A stretch of DNA of 64,000 nt from Streptomyces paludis (GTDB taxonomy: Bacteria; Actinomycetota; Actinomycetes; Streptomycetales; Streptomycetaceae), in the NCBI RefSeq assembly GCF_003344965.1, contig NZ_CP031194.1, forward strand, positions 4,402,001-4,466,000, written 5' to 3'. Numbering within the stretch: the stretch's first letter is position 1; each line of letters starts with the position of its first letter. The notes under the pieces are model-generated. The model searched no databases and was not told the DNA's origin. It saw nothing but the letters and a program-made list of their open reading frames with translations. The position numbers were made by a program, and so were the translations under genes. Below are positions 56,072 to 64,000 of this stretch, piece after piece.

Positions 56072-57919
56072 GTGACGCAGAGCGGACAAGGGGACGAGCC
56101 GCGGAATCCCGCGGCTCGGCCCGCCCACGAAGGCGTCGTGCTGCCCAGCGACGGCAGCGGGCCCTGGATCCCCGGATCCACCCCGGACGCCGACGCTCCG
56201 GACCTGAGGGCCGCACAGCCGTACGCGCCGCAGCCTGCGACGTACGGGCAGCCACCGGCGTACGGGCAGCAGTCGTCGTACGGGGAGCAGCCGTCGTACG
56301 GGCAACCGCCTGCGTACGGGGAGCAGCAGGGCTACGGGCAGCCACCGGCGTACGGCGAGCAGCCGGCGCCGTACGCCCCGCAGCAGTCGTACGGCGAGCT
56401 GCCGGAGCTGTACGGGCAGCAGCCGCAGACGTACGGTGGCGCGCTGCCGCTGCCCGAGCAGGGGCAAGCGCAGGGGCAGGCCCCGGCGCAGACTCCGGCA
56501 CAGGCCCCGGCTTCGCCGTCGTACGGGCAGCAGTCGTACGGGACGCCGCTGCCCCCCGAGGCGCCGCCCGTGCCGCCGTTCGCTCCGTCGCACGCGGCGC
56601 CGTTCACGCCGCCGCCGTCCGCACCGGTGCCGGGCAGCGCGGACGCGACGCAGTATCTGCCGCCGATCCCGTCGTCGGGCGCCATGCCGTCGATGGGCGC
56701 GATGCCGCCGATGGGCGGCCCCGGCGGCCCGGACGCGGACGCCACGCAGTTCATCCCGCCGATTCCGGCCGGTCCGGGTCTGGGCCCGGGTCCGGGTCCC
56801 GGCATGCTGCCGCTGGAGGCGAACGACGCCACCCAGTTCCTGCCGCCGGTGCCCGCCCAGGGCGGCGGCTCCGACGCGGACGCCACGCAGTTCATCGCAC
56901 CGATCTCCGCGACGGGCTCGGCCCCGTACGACATCCGTCCCGGCGCCCAGGGGATGTCCGGCGCCCCCGGCGCGCAGAGCTTCTCCGGTGACCCGGGCGA
57001 GCGCCCGCCGCCCGCGGACTTCGACAACCTCTTCCGCGCGGACGGCCCCGGCGCGACCCCGCCCTCCGTCCCGGGCGGAGTGCCGGCCGCGGCGCCGACC
57101 CAGCAGATGCCGAAGTTCGACCCGGCGGCCCAGCCCTACGCGCAGCAGCCGCGGCCCCCGCATCAGCACCAGCAGCAGCCCGCGCGTTCGCGCACACAGC
57201 GCCACGCCGACGCCGGTTACGCGTCGCCGCCCCCGGCGCCCGGGCGTGGTGCCGTACGCAAGAAGTCGTCGCGCGCGCCGGCGATTGCGGCCGTGGGCGT
57301 CGGGATCGTCGTCCTCGGCCTGGGCGCGGGCGCGCTGATGGGCGGCGGCGGGGACAAGAAGCAGGACAGCAGCGGCTCGGTCGCCGCGGCCTCCTCACCC
57401 TCCGCGGCCGACTCCGCCTCCCCCTCGGCCTCCGAGCCGCCGGCCTCGTCACCGGCGCCCGATCCGATCGAGACCCAGGCCAAGGCGCTCGACACGCTCC
57501 TCGCGGACAGCAGCAGCAGCCGCGAGTCCGTGATCAAGGCCGTCGACTCCATCAAGTCCTGCCGCGATCTCGACCAGGCGGCCACCGACCTGCGCGCCGC
57601 CGCCGTGCAGCGGCGCGGGCTGGTCACCCGGCTGGACGCGCTGACCGTCGACAAGCTCCCGAACCACACGGAGCTGACCTCCTCCCTCACCGACGCCTGG
57701 CAGGCGTCGGCCTCCGCCGACGACCACTACGCGGCCTGGGCCGACCAGGTCAACGGCAAGAGGGGCTGCCGCCGCGGCCACGCCCGGGTCACCAACGACA
57801 CCGCGCAGGGCAACCGGGCGAGCGGCGAGGCCACGGTGGCGAAGCAGAAAGCCTCCGTCCTCTGGAACGGCATCGCGGACACCTACGGCCTTTCGAAGCG
57901 CGCACCGACGCAGCTGTAG
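56072..57919 (+). CDS. Low-complexity (Tyr/Gln/Pro-rich) single-pass membrane protein
   Basis: A 615-residue protein. Residues about 45-160 are repeats such as [20 protein letters not shown]. Residues 180-300 carry spaced [10 protein letters not shown] / [10 protein letters not shown] / [10 protein letters not shown] repeats. One membrane helix follows ([24 protein letters not shown], about residue 415), then a Ser/Ala-rich outer region and a helical C-terminal domain. The order puts the low-complexity region inside the cell. Such proteins in Streptomyces are linked to growth or division sites only by analogy. Function unknown. GTG start. Confidence 0.75.
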   Translation: MTQSGQGDEPRNPAARPAHEGVVLPSDGSGPWIPGSTPDADAPDLRAAQPYAPQPATYGQPPAYGQQSSYGEQPSYGQPPAYGEQQGYGQPPAYGEQPAPYAPQQSYGELPELYGQQPQTYGGALPLPEQGQAQGQAPAQTPAQAPASPSYGQQSYGTPLPPEAPPVPPFAPSHAAPFTPPPSAPVPGSADATQYLPPIPSSGAMPSMGAMPPMGGPGGPDADATQFIPPIPAGPGLGPGPGPGMLPLEANDATQFLPPVPAQGGGSDADATQFIAPISATGSAPYDIRPGAQGMSGAPGAQSFSGDPGERPPPADFDNLFRADGPGATPPSVPGGVPAAAPTQQMPKFDPAAQPYAQQPRPPHQHQQQPARSRTQRHADAGYASPPPAPGRGAVRKKSSRAPAIAAVGVGIVVLGLGAGALMGGGGDKKQDSSGSVAAASSPSAADSASPSASEPPASSPAPDPIETQAKALDTLLADSSSSRESVIKAVDSIKSCRDLDQAATDLRAAAVQRRGLVTRLDALTVDKLPNHTELTSSLTDAWQASASADDHYAAWADQVNGKRGCRRGHARVTNDTAQGNRASGEATVAKQKASVLWNGIADTYGLSKRAPTQL

Positions 57920-58148
57920 GAAGCAGCCGAAGGCTGGAGGTTGCCGCGCCACTGCTTCGCGACGTCGCTCTAGAACATCGGCCAGTTACGAGAATTACCC
58001 CGGCGGATTTATTTTTTATGGGTCGAGACTTCGGGTCTCCAGGGCACCCTCAACTCGAACAATGAAATCTACAAGAAGTTGAACGGAAAGGGTCGAGGAG
58101 TTCCGCACCCCTCGACCCTCGCCGCCGCCGGTGACACCCTTCAGAATG
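57920..58148. other. AT-rich junction before the meroterpenoid cluster
   Basis: Converging ends of the low-complexity protein gene and the NAT gene. Base composition drops sharply (GGATTTATTTTTTATGGG near 58005-58022) compared with both flanks, and a terminator lies at 58090-58118. It may mark the edge of a transferred block. No gene supported. Confidence 0.5.
58090..58118. terminator. Hairpin terminator between convergent genes
   Basis: GGGTCGAGG (58090-58098) pairs with CCTCGACCC (58110-58118) around 11 nt, following the NAT gene end. Confidence 0.75.
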
Positions 58149-58964
58149 TCACTCTCGGTGTTGCCCTTTACCGCAGTGCCCGCACGGATCGGCGGCCCGG
58201 ACCGGAAGCGTGTTCAGCCCGATGCCGAAGTACCTTTTGTAGATCTCGATCAGCTCCGCGTCGGTCTCGATGTCCCGGACACGCTCGCTGCCGTTCTCCT
58301 CACTGGTGAAGCGGGTGCCCTTCAGGGAGTACCTGCCGCTCTCCGTGGGCCGCACACAGACCGGCCTCTTGGTGAAGGGCGATTCCGGGGAGGTGCGGTA
58401 CCACCACAGCACGGCTTCGCCGTAGTCCTCGTCCCGGGCCCTGGTCTCCATGCGGTACAGCAGCCGGCCGTCGACCGAGACGTCGATGTCGCCCTCTTCG
58501 GCCGCGGTCAGCAGATAGGTGCCGTGCGGATCTCCCTGCGGTGTCCGCAGGTCCAGACGCAGGGGCCGTCTGCTGTTGTTCGAGTGGCCGACGTCGACCA
58601 GCCAGACCGCACTCGGTGTCCGCACCCGGAGCGCCATGTGGCCGGTCCGCCGGTCCGGGCCGGCCGCTCTGTGGATGCGCCCCCAGATGGTCTCGACCTG
58701 GTATCCGAGCCCCCGCAGCAGCAGACCGAAGGCGGAGTTCAGCTCGAAACAGGATCCGCCGCGGTGATCGTCCACGACCTTCCTGACCGCGTCCATCGAG
58801 TGGCCGATCGGCTCGCCGGTGTAGAAGGCGATCGTCTCGAACGGGACGGACAGCACGTGCCGCTCGTGGAGGCGGCGGAGGCCGTCCGCGTCCGCGCGTC
58901 CCGGTCTCGTCGCACCGATGCGGTCGAGATAGGCGTCGATCACATGTTCGTCCATGGTTCTCAT
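58149..58964 (-). CDS. Arylamine N-acetyltransferase
   Basis: A 271-residue NAT with catalytic triad Cys72 (HRGGSCFELN), His109 (TGHMALRV) and Asp124 (WLVDVGHSN). It acetylates arylamines from acetyl-CoA. A Streptomyces griseus NAT is known to acetylate 2-aminophenols including 3-amino-4-hydroxybenzoate, the product predicted for the griI/griH homologues here. It could also form an amide in product assembly. ATG overlap (ATGA) with the FAD monooxygenase upstream shows one operon. A cysteine-rich C-terminus (DPCGHCGKG) is unusual. Confidence 0.9.
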   Translation of the reverse strand: MRTMDEHVIDAYLDRIGATRPGRADADGLRRLHERHVLSVPFETIAFYTGEPIGHSMDAVRKVVDDHRGGSCFELNSAFGLLLRGLGYQVETIWGRIHRAAGPDRRTGHMALRVRTPSAVWLVDVGHSNNSRRPLRLDLRTPQGDPHGTYLLTAAEEGDIDVSVDGRLLYRMETRARDEDYGEAVLWWYRTSPESPFTKRPVCVRPTESGRYSLKGTRFTSEENGSERVRDIETDAELIEIYKRYFGIGLNTLPVRAADPCGHCGKGQHRE

Positions 58965-60127
58965 GGGCTCGGCTCAAGCAGTTCCGCGTCATGGGCGAAG
59001 AGGTCCGTCAAGGCGCCGAGAGCGTCGACGACGGTCGTGTCACCGTCCGGTGCGTGGAAGCTCCGGGCGGCGCCCGCCGACATCTGCTGGACCATCAGGG
59101 CACGTGGGCGTCTGGCGTGTTCGTACCTCCGCAGCGCGCCCGCCGGGTCGGTGGGATCGCCGCCGGCCAGGGCCGACGCCAGGGCGAAGGCGTCCTCGAT
59201 GCCCTGGTTGGCGCCCTGCGCCATGAACGGGAGCATGGGGTGGGCGGCATCGCCGGCCAGCGTCGTCCGGTGGGTGCTCCACGGCAGGTCGGCGTTCCTG
59301 GTGTGCAGTGCCCAGCGGGTGACGGACTCGGCGGCGGTGATCAGGGTGTGCAGGGCTTCGTCCCAGTCGGCGAAGGCGGCGGCGACGTCCGCCACCTCGC
59401 CCGGTTCGGACCACGATTCCGCGTGCCACTGCCGCGCGGGCAGGGTGGCCACGAAGTTGACCAGCCGGCCCGCCGCGACCGGGTAGCTGACGAAGTGCTT
59501 CCCTTCCCCGGACCACAGGGTCGACCGGGGTTCGCCGAAGAACGACGGCAGGCGGTCCGTCGGCACCAGCCCGCGGTGGACGCTGAGCCCGGAGTAGACG
59601 GGTTCGTCCCGCACACGCCCCTGCCGGACCCCGGACCGGATGCCGTCCGCACCGACGACGACGTCCGCCCGGGCCGAGGTTCCGTCGGTGAACCGGATCT
59701 CCACGCCTTCCGGCGTCTCATCCAACGACTGGCATGCCTTGCCGAACCGCACGGTTCCCTCCGGCACCGCTGAGGCCAGCAGGCTGTGCAGGTCGGCCCG
59801 GGTGAGCAGACAGTACGGCGCACCGAACCGGTCCTCGCAGTCGTCCAGGGGGACACGGCCCGACAGCGCGCCCGTCTCCCCGCTGCGTACCTCGATGGCC
59901 GTCGACCGCACCGCCACGCGGGAGAGGGGGTCCGCCAGACCGAGCTGGTGCAGGAGACGCGTCGCGTTGGGCGCGAGCTGGATGCCCGCGCCGATCCGGC
60001 CGAACGCCGGCGTCCTCTCGTAGACCTCGCAGTCGACACCGGCCCGGCGCAGCGCCGCGGCAAGGGTCAGGCCGGTGATGCCCGCTCCGACGACGGCGAC
60101 ATTTAAGCTCTTCGTTCTCTGTACCAA
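58961..60127 (-). CDS. FAD-dependent aromatic hydroxylase, TTA-containing
   Basis: A 388-residue class A flavoprotein of the salicylate / 3-hydroxybenzoate hydroxylase type: AVVGAGITGLTLAAALRRAGV, GAGIQLAPNATRLLHQLG, VVGADGIRSGVR and LAGDAAHPMLPFMAQGANQGIEDA. In cluster context it could hydroxylate the aminohydroxybenzoate ring, possibly with loss of the carboxyl group as in 4-hydroxybenzoate 1-hydroxylases. Codon 8 is TTA (60104-60106). It is co-transcribed with griH-like and NAT genes. Confidence 0.88.
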   Translation of the reverse strand: MVQRTKSLNVAVVGAGITGLTLAAALRRAGVDCEVYERTPAFGRIGAGIQLAPNATRLLHQLGLADPLSRVAVRSTAIEVRSGETGALSGRVPLDDCEDRFGAPYCLLTRADLHSLLASAVPEGTVRFGKACQSLDETPEGVEIRFTDGTSARADVVVGADGIRSGVRQGRVRDEPVYSGLSVHRGLVPTDRLPSFFGEPRSTLWSGEGKHFVSYPVAAGRLVNFVATLPARQWHAESWSEPGEVADVAAAFADWDEALHTLITAAESVTRWALHTRNADLPWSTHRTTLAGDAAHPMLPFMAQGANQGIEDAFALASALAGGDPTDPAGALRRYEHARRPRALMVQQMSAGAARSFHAPDGDTTVVDALGALTDLFAHDAELLEPSP

Positions 60128-60133
60128 GGAAGG

Positions 60134-61234
60134 TCACTTCTCCAGGCAGAATTCGTTGATCGGGTACCCCACGTGCCGGTCGGCCGAGGGCAGGTATCCC
60201 AGGATCGTGTCGCCCGGCTTGAGTTCGGTGCTGTTGAGTACGGCGCCGCCGGGGCCGAGGACCCGGACGTGCCAGTCGTCCTGAAGGATCAGGTTGACCG
60301 CCTGCCCGTTCGGGGCCACGGCGTCGACGGAGATGAGCGGACGGCTCTCGATCTTGACCCGCCCCACGGTGACGACACGGGTCCGGCCCCGCACGTCGAC
60401 GGCGATCACCTTGCTGCCCGACTTCAGCTCGCTGAGGTAGTGGGTGCGCTCGTGCTGGGACAGGGTGTACGAGTGGATGGCACCCGCGTTGACCCGGAAA
60501 GGCCGGGTCGGCATGTACGGCAGCGGGTGGGTCTCACTGACGCACAACACCATCCCCTTGGAATGCGAACCCACCAGGATGCCCTCGTCCTCGCGGAAGT
60601 AGGTGCAGGTGTCGACGCATGCCCGCTCCCCCATTCCGACGTGGGTGGTCTCGGTGACGGTGAGTTCCACCAGGTCCAGACTCGGGCTGTCGACCACGGA
60701 GGCGGCCTTCAGTGCCGTCGCATCACCCACGGCCTTCGGGGCGAGCATGACGCCGTCGGCGCCGTGCTCCAGCACACCGAAGATGATCTCCGCCTCCTGC
60801 ACGTCGTGCGCGACGGTGATCAGGCTGCCCGTCGCCTGCGCCGCGGCGGCGATGACGATCTCCAGCGGGATCTTCGTCGGGTCGCGGAACAGAACCAGGC
60901 TCCACGGGAAGGTGCGTGCCGCCTGGCAGGCATCCTCCAGCGTCGGCTGGTCGGTGACCTCGACGAACCGGCCGAACTCCACCCCGGAGTGCGCCGCGGC
61001 CAACTGCTCCGGCGACGCCTGCTCGTCGGGACCGACGATGACGATGTCGGTCTGCCCGAGTTCGGCCGGCAGCCCCGACCCCTTGGGGAACAGGACCTTC
61101 TTCACCGTCGGCGGCAGGCCGTCGAAGTCGGCGGCGCTGTCGGACACCAACCCGTCGACCCGTTGGTGCAGCGCTTCCTCCAGAATCGCCGCCTTGTTGT
61201 CGGCGGTACGGATGTCAACCCAGGTGAGCTTCAC
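60134..61234 (-). CDS. griH: 3-Amino-4-hydroxybenzoate synthase (GriH/DHQ synthase II family)
   Basis: A 366-residue 3-dehydroquinate synthase II-type enzyme. Family blocks: WVDIRTADNKAAILEEALHQ, ITVAHDVQEAEIIFGVLEHGADGV, DSPSLDLVELTVTETTHVGMG, GSHSKGMVLCVSETHPLPYM. In Streptomyces this family (GriH, NspH, PtmB2) converts the C7 amino-ketosugar made by GriI-type aldolase into 3-amino-4-hydroxybenzoate. The GTG start at 61234 has GAAGGGG seven bases upstream. It overlaps the end of the griI homologue by 20 nt. Confidence 0.9.
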   Translation of the reverse strand: MKLTWVDIRTADNKAAILEEALHQRVDGLVSDSAADFDGLPPTVKKVLFPKGSGLPAELGQTDIVIVGPDEQASPEQLAAAHSGVEFGRFVEVTDQPTLEDACQAARTFPWSLVLFRDPTKIPLEIVIAAAAQATGSLITVAHDVQEAEIIFGVLEHGADGVMLAPKAVGDATALKAASVVDSPSLDLVELTVTETTHVGMGERACVDTCTYFREDEGILVGSHSKGMVLCVSETHPLPYMPTRPFRVNAGAIHSYTLSQHERTHYLSELKSGSKVIAVDVRGRTRVVTVGRVKIESRPLISVDAVAPNGQAVNLILQDDWHVRVLGPGGAVLNSTELKPGDTILGYLPSADRHVGYPINEFCLEK

Positions 61235-62126
61235 GGCGGTGCCCCTTCTGTTTCCCCGCGTGACCGTCCGGGGAAATCGCGCTGAATGCGGTCGGGCCCA
61301 ACTGAAGCCCTGTTCTGAACTCGGCCGGAGCCGGCGGCAGCAGGCCCCCGTGCACCCGCTCCGCGAGCCGGCGGGTGAGCAGGCCCGGATCCGGGCTCTC
61401 GAAGATGTTGCGCCCCATGGCCACACCCGCCGCGCCGCCCAGCAGCACCGCGTCGACGAAGTCCATGAGGGCGTTCTGATCACCCGCCCGTGGTCCGCCG
61501 GCGGCGACGACCGGCACCGGCGAGGCGGCCGTGATCTCCCGCATGCTGTCGGCGGACCCGACGAAGTAGGTCTTCACGATGTCCACCCCGAGTTCGACGG
61601 CCAGGGTGACGGCGTGCGCGACGAGCGCGGGATCGGTCGGATCGGCGACCTGGGGGCCGCGCGGGTACATCATCGCCAGGACCGGCACGTTCCAGCGGTC
61701 GCAGGCATCTGTGACGGCCGCCAGGTCGGCGATCTGCCGCGCCTCCTCCCGCGAGCCGACGTTCACATGCACACTGACCGCGTCCGCCCCCAGCCGCAGG
61801 GCCTCCTCCACCGTCCCGACGAGCACTTTGCCGTCGGGGTCCGGCGCGTGCACCGTACTGGCACTCAGATGGACGACGAGCGACAGCTGCTTGAACCAGG
61901 CCGGGTCGACGAACCGGATGTTTCCCTTGTGCAGTACCACCGCATCCGCGCCGTTGACCGCGAGTCGCCCGACCAGTGTGTTGAGACCGCTGCCCCCGCC
62001 GGGAATGGGCCCGTCCGTGAGCGAATGGTCAAGAGGAACGATCACCGTTCGCTGGGGATTCTTTCGAAACAGTCGATTGAGTCGTATACGACGCGCAGTG
62101 GAACCGCCATGTAACGGCTTGCTCAT
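61215..62126 (-). CDS. griI: GriI-like class I aldolase (aminoheptulose synthase), TTA-containing
   Basis: A 303-residue DhnA/DeoC-type class I aldolase: VIVPLDHSLTDGPIPG, DAVVLHKGNIRF, and the Schiff-base region VDIVKTYFVGSADSM with Lys185. GriI-type enzymes condense L-aspartate semialdehyde and dihydroxyacetone phosphate into the C7 precursor used by GriH. ATG at 62129 or 62126. Counting from 62126, codon 5 is TTA (62112-62114), placing it under bldA. First gene of the leftward operon of the cluster. Confidence 0.9.
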   Translation of the reverse strand: MSKPLHGGSTARRIRLNRLFRKNPQRTVIVPLDHSLTDGPIPGGGSGLNTLVGRLAVNGADAVVLHKGNIRFVDPAWFKQLSLVVHLSASTVHAPDPDGKVLVGTVEEALRLGADAVSVHVNVGSREEARQIADLAAVTDACDRWNVPVLAMMYPRGPQVADPTDPALVAHAVTLAVELGVDIVKTYFVGSADSMREITAASPVPVVAAGGPRAGDQNALMDFVDAVLLGGAAGVAMGRNIFESPDPGLLTRRLAERVHGGLLPPAPAEFRTGLQLGPTAFSAISPDGHAGKQKGHRREAHLG

Positions 62127-62129
62127 CAT

Positions 62130-62355
62130 TGCCTCTCATGCCTCGCCAATTTGCAGGCAGGAGACACGTTAGGGCTGCAACTTCATTCCGGTCAACGGGT
62201 GCACCTTATGCCTGGCCGCATGTCCATGAGCTTTGCCCCTGCGGCCATTCCGCCGGTATTCGCGTGCACCGTTCCTTGACAGCCCCGGAAACCCATGTGA
62301 ATCTCCTAACCCCAGTGCGTGAATCGCCCTGCGGCCCATTGAGAAAGACCTGTAT
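62130..62355. promoter_or_regulatory. Divergent promoter region of the cluster
   Basis: 226 bp between the leftward griI-type operon and the rightward ubiA-type gene. On the plus strand TTGACA (62276-62281) is followed, about 17 bp later, by GAATCT, a plausible promoter for the prenyl genes. A promoter for the leftward operon must also lie here but I cannot place it. Confidence 0.5.
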
Positions 62356-63408
62356 ATGTTACAGTCCCCCAGCCCGATTTCCGCTTTCATCAAGCTCGGC
62401 CGGCTGAAGTTCCTGTTCGAGACGATGGTCATCGTCGCTCTGGGCGTCACTCTCGCCGTGGCCGACGAAAACCCCTTCGATCTGCGCTGGTACGTGGTCG
62501 CGATGGTGTTCGCCTGGGTCACCCACCTCATGACGCACTACTGCAACGAATACTTCGACCTGGACGCCGACCGTGCGAACGCGGCACCGACCGAGTGGAC
62601 CGGAGGCAGCCGCATTCTCGTCAGCGGGCTGCTGCCGCCGAGCGTCAGCCTTTCCGCCGCGTTCGTGCTGCTGTTCGCCGGGGTCGGTCTGCTGTCGGTG
62701 ATGCCGGACACGACGGCACGGCTCCTCGGCGTCGCCAGCATGGCCCTGGCCTGGTTCTACACGGCGCCACCGCTGCGCTTCAACTACCGCGGCCTCGGCG
62801 AGCTGGCCGCTTCCGCGGTGAGTTACGCACTGGGCCCGCTGCTCGCCTACTACCTGCAAGGGCAAAGAGTTTCGCCGCTCGCCCTTTCGCTGATCGGCAT
62901 CGTCTTCGCGCTTCAGTTTCTGCGGCTGCTGACGATGAACCTGTTCGACAGCGCCGGAGACCGGGCGGCCGGCAAACGGACACTCGCGGTGGTGCTGGGC
63001 GAACGCCGGCTGATCGCGACGTACCGCGGCGGGCAGGTCCTCGTATACCTGGCTGTCGCGCTGCTGGCGGTCCTTCAGGTGATCCCGGCACTGGTCGCCG
63101 TGTTGCTGCTGCTCACCGCGGGGATTCCGTTCTGGGTGGGCAGGAATATCCGTACGGCGACCCTGCCCGACAGTGCCCGCAGGGGCACCGTCACTTTCTG
63201 GGCGTCCTCGCATTTGCCCCTGTGCACCATCACCGTCTTCCTCGGCCTGCTCGTCGACAGGTCCATGACGGGATCATCCGTCTCCACCGTATGGCTGGGT
63301 ATCTGCGCGGGGACCACGCTCGCCTTCGGGCTTCTGCTGGTGCATTCGCTCGGCCGGGACGGTCGTCAACGCCGGCCCGCCACCGTGACATCGCAACCCG
63401 CGCCCTGA
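62356..63408 (+). CDS. UbiA-family aromatic prenyltransferase, TTA-containing
   Basis: A 350-residue membrane enzyme with eight to nine helices. The two Asp-rich metal-diphosphate motifs are NEYFDLDAD (Asn64, Asp68, Asp72) and NLFDSAGD (Asn195, Asp198, Asp202). The sequence is closest in style to MenA/UbiA. It probably prenylates a 4-hydroxybenzoate-like ring. 3-Amino-4-hydroxybenzoate from the neighbouring genes fits. UbiA-type terpene cyclases exist in platensimycin-type pathways, so cyclase activity is an alternative. Codon 2 is TTA, strongly suggesting bldA control. Followed 29 bp later by the polyprenyl synthase gene. Confidence 0.85.
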   Translation: MLQSPSPISAFIKLGRLKFLFETMVIVALGVTLAVADENPFDLRWYVVAMVFAWVTHLMTHYCNEYFDLDADRANAAPTEWTGGSRILVSGLLPPSVSLSAAFVLLFAGVGLLSVMPDTTARLLGVASMALAWFYTAPPLRFNYRGLGELAASAVSYALGPLLAYYLQGQRVSPLALSLIGIVFALQFLRLLTMNLFDSAGDRAAGKRTLAVVLGERRLIATYRGGQVLVYLAVALLAVLQVIPALVAVLLLLTAGIPFWVGRNIRTATLPDSARRGTVTFWASSHLPLCTITVFLGLLVDRSMTGSSVSTVWLGICAGTTLAFGLLLVHSLGRDGRQRRPATVTSQPAP

Positions 63409-63436
63409 CGGGAAGCCCCCCGAGAGGAACAATCCG

Positions 63437-64000
63437 ATGATGCCCCACACCGATACCGGGCCGGACGCTGCGGCCATCCTGATACGCGCCCGCGATCTCG
63501 TCCTGCCGGAACTGCGCACGGCCGTCGCGCGACTGGATCCCGCGTTGGGCACGATGGCCGGCTACCACTTCGGCTGGAACACCGCGGACGGCCGCCCGGC
63601 CACGGCCCACCCGGGCAAACTGCTCCGCCCCGCGCTCACCGTGCTGGCGGCCGAAGCGGTCGGCGGACTCGGCGCGTCGGTCACCCGGGGCGCGGTGGCG
63701 GTGGAGCTGGTGCACAACTTCAGCCTCATCCACGACGACATCATGGACCGCGACGAACTGCGGCGGGGCAGGCCGACGCTGTGGCGGTGCTTCGACATAC
63801 CGTTCGCCATCATGGTCGGCGACGCGCTCCACGCCCTGGCCTTCGAGTTACTGAGCGAGCAGGACAACCAGCGTGCGTCCCAACTGCTCGGTGCCGCCCT
63901 GCGCGACCTCGTGTCCGGTCAGGCCCGGGACATGGAGTTCAGCGGCCGGTCGTGGCAGTGCGGCGACGCCGTCACGGTCGGGGTCGACGAGTACCGCGAG
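63437..64000 (+). CDS. Polyprenyl diphosphate synthase (partial, runs off window end), TTA-containing
   Basis: The first 188 residues of an isoprenyl diphosphate synthase. GKLLRPALTVLAAEAVGG is the allylic/IPP site near residue 60. The first Asp-rich motif is DDIMD (residues 100-104, in FSLIHDDIMDRDE). It makes the prenyl donor for the UbiA-type enzyme, chain length not determinable since residues before DDxxD give no clear rule here. Codon 138 is TTA (63848-63850). The stop lies beyond the window. Confidence 0.9.
   Translation, partial: MMPHTDTGPDAAAILIRARDLVLPELRTAVARLDPALGTMAGYHFGWNTADGRPATAHPGKLLRPALTVLAAEAVGGLGASVTRGAVAVELVHNFSLIHDDIMDRDELRRGRPTLWRCFDIPFAIMVGDALHALAFELLSEQDNQRASQLLGAALRDLVSGQARDMEFSGRSWQCGDAVTVGVDEYRE

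Noticed and set aside
54363..56501. 712-codon minus frame opposite nsdA
   Set aside because: Low-complexity shadow. NsdA on the other strand is conserved throughout.

Overview
The window reads as a Streptomyces chromosome. It is GC-rich throughout, with strongly biased third codon positions. It carries a complete conservon (cvnA-E), a type III polyketide synthase of the RppA family with a CYP158-like P450, an NsdA homologue, an XRE/DUF397 pair, ECF sigma factors and rare TTA (bldA) codons in specialised genes. There is no rRNA, tRNA, CRISPR array or transposase. Genes are mostly in short overlapping operons.

Layout: 1-1.0 kb is a long palindromic repeat. 1.07-7.7 kb holds a MarR regulator, an SGNH hydrolase, an exported beta-propeller, a TetR regulator facing a DrrAB-type exporter, and serC. 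7.9-12.5 kb is the conservon, whose P450 lacks the ExxR arginine. 12.7-18.7 kb holds a large FAD/Fe-S oxidoreductase, then CYP158-like P450 plus THN synthase. 18.8-23.0 kb holds a DUF2079 membrane protein, an ECF sigma factor with its membrane partner, and an acyltransferase. A second copy of the palindromic repeat lies at 23.2-24.15 kb. 24.2-33.8 kb is accessory: DUF397/XRE, an anti-sigma-like ATPase, a second DrrAB-type exporter with DUF4097 and ribbon-helix-helix proteins, a rifampicin monooxygenase preceded by a rifamycin-associated element, and a TetR/NmrA pair with a truncated SnoaL-like gene.

33.8-36.5 kb is the strangest part. Two ~0.4 kb inverted arms related to the palindromic repeat enclose exactly three overlapping genes: an exported Ig-like protein ending in the catalytic Ser-Lys of a peptidase S74 (tail-fibre chaperone) domain, a second frame carrying the rest of that S74 domain, and a 2OG-Fe(II) oxygenase. 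36.5-57.9 kb is mostly core-type: LysR, EamA exporter, acyl-CoA ligase, citrate synthase, pdxH, a PAS protein, SulP transporter plus carbonic anhydrase, SIS protein, DtxR regulator, hydrolase, ABC exporter, primase-like protein, nsdA and a low-complexity membrane protein. The 42.7-43.0 kb intergenic region hides a minus-strand promoter, an extreme Shine-Dalgarno, a 12-codon ORF and a branched hairpin.

58.1 kb to the window end is the start of a specialised-metabolite cluster: GriI/GriH-like genes for 3-amino-4-hydroxybenzoate, an arylamine N-acetyltransferase, an aromatic-ring FAD monooxygenase, a UbiA prenyltransferase and a polyprenyl diphosphate synthase (cut by the window end). Four of these six genes have TTA codons, three within the first eight codons, pointing to bldA control. 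The gene set predicts a prenylated aminophenol (meroterpenoid).
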